Assembly: GCF_019038465.1 (NCBI RefSeq)
Contig: NZ_JAFKRH010000010.1
Coordinates: 1 to 64,000, forward strand
Reading direction: 5' to 3'
Source of the DNA: Synechococcus sp. CCY 0621
GTDB taxonomy: Bacteria; Cyanobacteriota; Cyanobacteriia; PCC-6307; Cyanobiaceae
Length of the DNA stretch: 64,000 nucleotides
Below are positions 62,082 through 64,000 of the stretch, piece after piece. The notes under the pieces are model-generated. The model was not told where the DNA came from. It saw only the letters and a program-made list of their open reading frames with translations, and did no database searches. The position numbers were made by a program, and so were the translations under genes. Numbering within the stretch: the first letter of the stretch is position 1; each line of letters starts with the position of its first letter.

Positions 62082-63580
62082 GCCGCCGGCAGGTGGATGT
62101 GGAAGCGGCTCCCGACCGCGATCTCGCTCTCGACGTCGATGGAGCCCCCCATCGCCTCCACCAATAGCTTCACCACCGACAGGCCCAGCCCTGAGCCCCG
62201 CTCATGCTCGATGGCGTTGCGGCCGCGGTGGAAGCGGTCAAACACCTTGGGGATGTCCTCGGGGGCGATGCCGATGCCCTGGTCCTGGACGCTGATGCAG
62301 AGCGTCCCTGCGCCCTGGGACAGGTCGAGGTTGATCGGCCGGCCAGGAGGCGAATACTTGTCGGCGTTTTCGATCAGGTTGAGCAGCACCTGCTGCAGGC
62401 GGTCGGTTTCGGCCACGGCCTTGATCGGCCCTTCGGCGGCCTCCTTGGGCAGGGTGAGCAGCAGCGGGCGTGACAGCTGGCTGCGGGCCAGGTCGCAGGC
62501 GGTGGTGAGCACCTCATCCACCGCCACCGGCGTCAGCACCATCTGCAACTGGCCGGATTCGCTGCGGGAAAGATCCAGCAGGTCGTTGAGCATCCGGGTG
62601 ATGCGGTGGGTCTCGGCCTCGGTGGTGGCCAGGGCACGCATCTGCTCCGGATCCAGGTTCTGGCCGCGGCGCTGCAGGCGGCGCAGATAGCCGCCGATGA
62701 TCATCAAGGGGTTGCGCAACTCGTGCGAGACAAGCCCCACGAAGTGCCGCTGCTGACTCCAGGCCAGGGCCAGCCGGTCGAGGAGGTCATTGAAGGACCC
62801 TGCCAGTTCCGCCACCTCCAGGGGGGCCCGCTCCAGCTTGAGGTGGCTGGTGGCGAGGCTTTCCGACGTCACACCAGCCGCCATCAGATGGAGATCCCGC
62901 AGGGGCTGGAGGAGGCGTCGCGTCAGGATCGAGATCGCCACCAGGGTGAGGACCAGGCACAGGATCCAGACCCCGAGCAGACCCAGCAGGATGGTGCGCA
63001 GCGTGGTGATGTTGGGGCTGATGTCCTCGGCCACCCACAGCTGGCTGCCTTCGGCGGAGCGATGCAGGGGATGGCTGAGGTAGCTGTTGCCCTCAAGATC
63101 CTTCACCAGCCGGTAGTCCGTCCCGATCAACAGCGGCGTGATGCTGGGCCCGGGCCAGGGGCCCTTGGGCGCCGCCATGGACTGCTCGACGAGCCCTGAA
63201 AAGGCAGTGGTCTGGCTGGAACTGGGCCTTGGCACCACCAGGGAGCCGTCGCTGTGCTGCACCCAGAAGAAGCGCTCCTTGACGCTGAGGCGATCCAGTT
63301 CCTGGCGCAGGTGGCTGGCATTTCCAGGGGAGGGGTCGCTGCTGCTCTGATCGAGTGAGAGCGTGAGCGATCCCGCCGTCAGCCGTTGCCCCGCCTGTTG
63401 CTGGCGCAGCAGGCACTGCTGATTGATCAGCAGGGTGAAAGCAGAAGCGGCGGTGAATCCAAGGAACACCGACGTGAAGGCCGCCAGCCTGAGCTGGCCG
63501 AGCAGGCTGCCGAACAGGCGGTGCCGCCAGCGATGGGCAGGTGACCCAGCCTGGGGGGGGACGGGTGGCTGGGTCGTCAC
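62078..63580 (-). CDS. Sensor histidine kinase
   Basis: A 500-residue transmembrane kinase. The N-terminus has a helix (about 27-50), then a periplasmic sensor of about 140 residues (to about 190), a second helix (about 197-222) and a HAMP linker. The HisKA box is FVGLVSHELRNPLMIIGGYL with the phosphorylated His. HATPase motifs are LLNLIENADKYSPPG (N box), DQGIGIAPED (G1) and GSGLGLSVVKLL (G2). It is coupled to the receiver-only gene just upstream (4-base overlap). The signal is unknown. Confidence 0.93.
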   Translation of the reverse strand: MTTQPPVPPQAGSPAHRWRHRLFGSLLGQLRLAAFTSVFLGFTAASAFTLLINQQCLLRQQQAGQRLTAGSLTLSLDQSSSDPSPGNASHLRQELDRLSVKERFFWVQHSDGSLVVPRPSSSQTTAFSGLVEQSMAAPKGPWPGPSITPLLIGTDYRLVKDLEGNSYLSHPLHRSAEGSQLWVAEDISPNITTLRTILLGLLGVWILCLVLTLVAISILTRRLLQPLRDLHLMAAGVTSESLATSHLKLERAPLEVAELAGSFNDLLDRLALAWSQQRHFVGLVSHELRNPLMIIGGYLRRLQRRGQNLDPEQMRALATTEAETHRITRMLNDLLDLSRSESGQLQMVLTPVAVDEVLTTACDLARSQLSRPLLLTLPKEAAEGPIKAVAETDRLQQVLLNLIENADKYSPPGRPINLDLSQGAGTLCISVQDQGIGIAPEDIPKVFDRFHRGRNAIEHERGSGLGLSVVKLLVEAMGGSIDVESEIAVGSRFHIHLPAA

Positions 63581-63987
63581 AGGGGACTGTTCTCGCTCCG
63601 CTTGGGCAGGAGCCGCTCCAGCAGATCGGGCAGCTTGGCGAGAAGTTCGTGTTTCAGCACGTAGTCGTCGGCGCCGGCCTCCTGGGCCTGTCGGCGCCGT
63701 TCGGGATCGTTCAAGGAGGTGAAGATCACCACCGGTACGGTGAAACCGTGGGCGCGCAGATCACGCAGGCATTCGATGCCGTCGCAGTCGGGCATCTGCA
63801 CGTCGAGGATGACGAGATCGATTCCCCCTTCTCCCAGCACCTTCTGAAGGCCCAGGCCATCGGTGAGGGTGCGGACGTCGCAGCCGGCATCCGCCAGCTC
63901 TTCGGCCACCATGGCGCGGATGTGGGGGTCATCGTCGACGATCGAGACGGTGGGTCGTTCGGACGTTGGCCGTTCAGGGCAGGTCAT
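63577..63987 (-). CDS. Receiver-domain response regulator (no output domain)
   Basis: A 136-residue single-domain regulator. VSIVDDDPHIRAMVAEELAD carries the acidic pair; the phosphorylated Asp lies in LVILDVQMPDCDG; Thr in VIFTSLND and Lys in DYVLKHELL complete the switch. No DNA-binding or enzyme domain follows, so it likely works by protein contact or phosphotransfer. The gene starts with ATG at 63987 near the right edge and its stop overlaps the kinase start. Confidence 0.9.
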   Translation of the reverse strand: MTCPERPTSERPTVSIVDDDPHIRAMVAEELADAGCDVRTLTDGLGLQKVLGEGGIDLVILDVQMPDCDGIECLRDLRAHGFTVPVVIFTSLNDPERRRQAQEAGADDYVLKHELLAKLPDLLERLLPKRSENSPL

Positions 63988-64000
63988 GACCTGGGTGGCG

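Overview
The window is a gene-dense, very GC-rich stretch of a chromosome from a small-celled cyanobacterium, most likely the Cyanobium / GC-rich Synechococcus group. The evidence is chlorophyll synthase ChlG, the phylloquinone methyltransferase MenG, the catalytically dead protease subunit ClpR beside an active ClpP, a Ycf46-type AAA ATPase, a lumenal pentapeptide-repeat protein, several cyanobacterial domain families (DUF2862, DUF2808, DUF4359) and a separate GlyRS alpha subunit. I see no insertion sequence, prophage, CRISPR array or origin. The left edge cuts a class A penicillin-binding protein gene; the last gene at the right appears complete.

Layout. 1-6.3 kb: DUF2862-chlG-PBP on the minus strand, divergent from hisF, a small membrane protein, menG and glyQ. 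6.3-12.6 kb: an accessory-looking sulfate-ester cluster, with an AraC-type regulator and an outer-membrane beta-barrel on the minus strand, divergent from a sulfatase, its formylglycine-generating enzyme, DUF1622 and DUF202 membrane proteins and a BASS-type transporter. 12.8-17.2 kb: comEC, tRNA-Ser(CGA), a small unknown protein, a GT4 glycosyltransferase and a polyprenyl-phosphate sugar transferase. 17.2-21.8 kb: a minus-strand run clpR-clpP-ilvC-MFS-like protein-cbiB. 21.8-30.3 kb: PIN/TRAM protein, hemW, panB, the SRP RNA gene, and a division and cell-wall run miaB-ddl-unknown-ftsQ-ftsZ.

30.4-35.8 kb: a plus-strand catabolic-looking group: a dipeptide epimerase and a DUF1611 protein (the DgcA/DgcN pair of D-glutamate metabolism), tRNA-His on the other strand, DUF4359, a cytosine-deaminase-like amidohydrolase and a GlcD-like FAD oxidase. 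35.8-40.6 kb: pentapeptide protein, folC, argD, tRNA-Leu(CAA), murA and tRNA-Leu(CAG). 40.6-44.1 kb: a small conserved protein, an SpoU methyltransferase, lpdA and trpC. 44.1-49.8 kb: a methyltransferase and rpsD, then yidD, a glutaredoxin-like protein, murE, aqpZ and a class V PLP enzyme. 50-51.2 kb: a secreted GDSL esterase with a cyanobacterial PEP-CTERM-like tail, in sequence that looks less GC-rich than its surroundings.

51.4-57.9 kb is the conserved run sppA-aroH-DUF2808-rpmH-rnpA-PH domain-yidC-yceD-ycf46, which ties together ribosome, RNase P and membrane-protein insertion. 58-64 kb: an EamA permease, a GT4 glycosyltransferase, an ArnT-like membrane glycosyltransferase and a two-component pair (histidine kinase plus receiver-only regulator).

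Most of the window is core cyanobacterial metabolism. The parts that look accessory or under-described are the sulfatase cluster, the DgcA/DgcN-amidohydrolase-FAD oxidase group, the exosortase-type GDSL esterase, and a small membrane protein embedded between ddl and ftsQ.
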